Positions 63,214 through 64,000 of a DNA stretch of 64,000 nt are shown one piece after another. This DNA comes from a bacterium (GTDB lineage: Bacteria > Verrucomicrobiota > Verrucomicrobiia > Limisphaerales > UBA11358), in contig JAKALA010000005.1 in assembly GCA_021813325.1 (NCBI GenBank), positions 78,298-142,297 of the forward strand. Direction: 5' to 3'. Below the pieces are notes generated by a model, which was given only the letters and a program-made list of their open reading frames with translations, was not told the origin of the DNA and did no database searches. The position numbers and the translations under genes were made by a program. How positions within the stretch are numbered: the stretch's first letter is position 1; each line of letters begins with the position of its first letter.

Positions 63214-64000
<787 letters not shown>

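Overview
The window looks like chromosome of a Gram-negative member of the Verrucomicrobiota (Pedosphaera/Limisphaera-like). This is inferred from a pseudopilin-like protein with an H-X9-DG style C-terminus, very large secreted RHS proteins, abundant secreted glycosidases and moderately high G+C. No rRNA is present, so the assignment is not proven. There is housekeeping backbone on both sides (1-10.4 kb and 41.8-64 kb) and about 31 kb of accessory DNA between them.

Left backbone: an overlapping phoH (partial)-ybeY-DUF502-recO operon, a hybrid sensor kinase converging on proS, a secreted GH2 beta-mannosidase, an IS5-type transposase remnant, a pseudopilin-like protein and tRNA-Gly(UCC). From 10.4 to 12.6 kb there is wreckage of older insertions: a broken integrase beside tRNA-Gly, an IS21-type element that lost most of istA and has a frameshifted istB, and a second integrase cut off by that IS.

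Accessory island (about 12.81-41.82 kb): it is bounded by 23-bp near-identical copies of the tRNA-Cys 3' end. A tyrosine recombinase gene lies next to the intact tRNA-Cys(GCA), and the truncated integrase has the same arrangement beside the left copy, so two elements appear to have inserted in tandem at one tRNA. The island carries (i) a membrane/coil protein, a PD-(D/E)XK nuclease and a NERD nuclease; (ii) a LamG protein, a 2133-residue RHS toxin, a candidate immunity protein and an outer-membrane protein; (iii) a response regulator and an XRE regulator flanking a perfect palindrome; (iv) a mobilisation module with traK/traL/traM-like genes on one side, a 1-kb repeat-rich candidate oriT in the middle, and a MOBF relaxase-helicase with a one-base frameshift on the other side; (v) a tight operon of AbiEi, AbiEii, a TOTE-type primase-helicase, a DUF6155 protein and an unknown protein, transcribed away from a protein made of seven Myb/SANT-like HTH repeats. 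No coupling protein or type IV secretion genes are seen, so the island looks mobilisable rather than self-transmissible.

Right backbone: a mannoside-utilisation operon (GntR regulator, candidate operator, GH38 alpha-mannosidase, HupE-like membrane protein, ROK kinase, mannose-6-phosphate isomerase, sugar porter; overlapping or nearly so), then pyrG-folC, a three-subunit succinate dehydrogenase operon, an OmpA/MotB-like protein, a DoxX protein, a 2-oxoacid dehydrogenase operon (E1alpha, E1beta, E2; no E3) and the start of another hybrid histidine kinase. The strongest candidates for something new are the AbiE-TOTE-DUF6155 operon and its seven-repeat neighbour.
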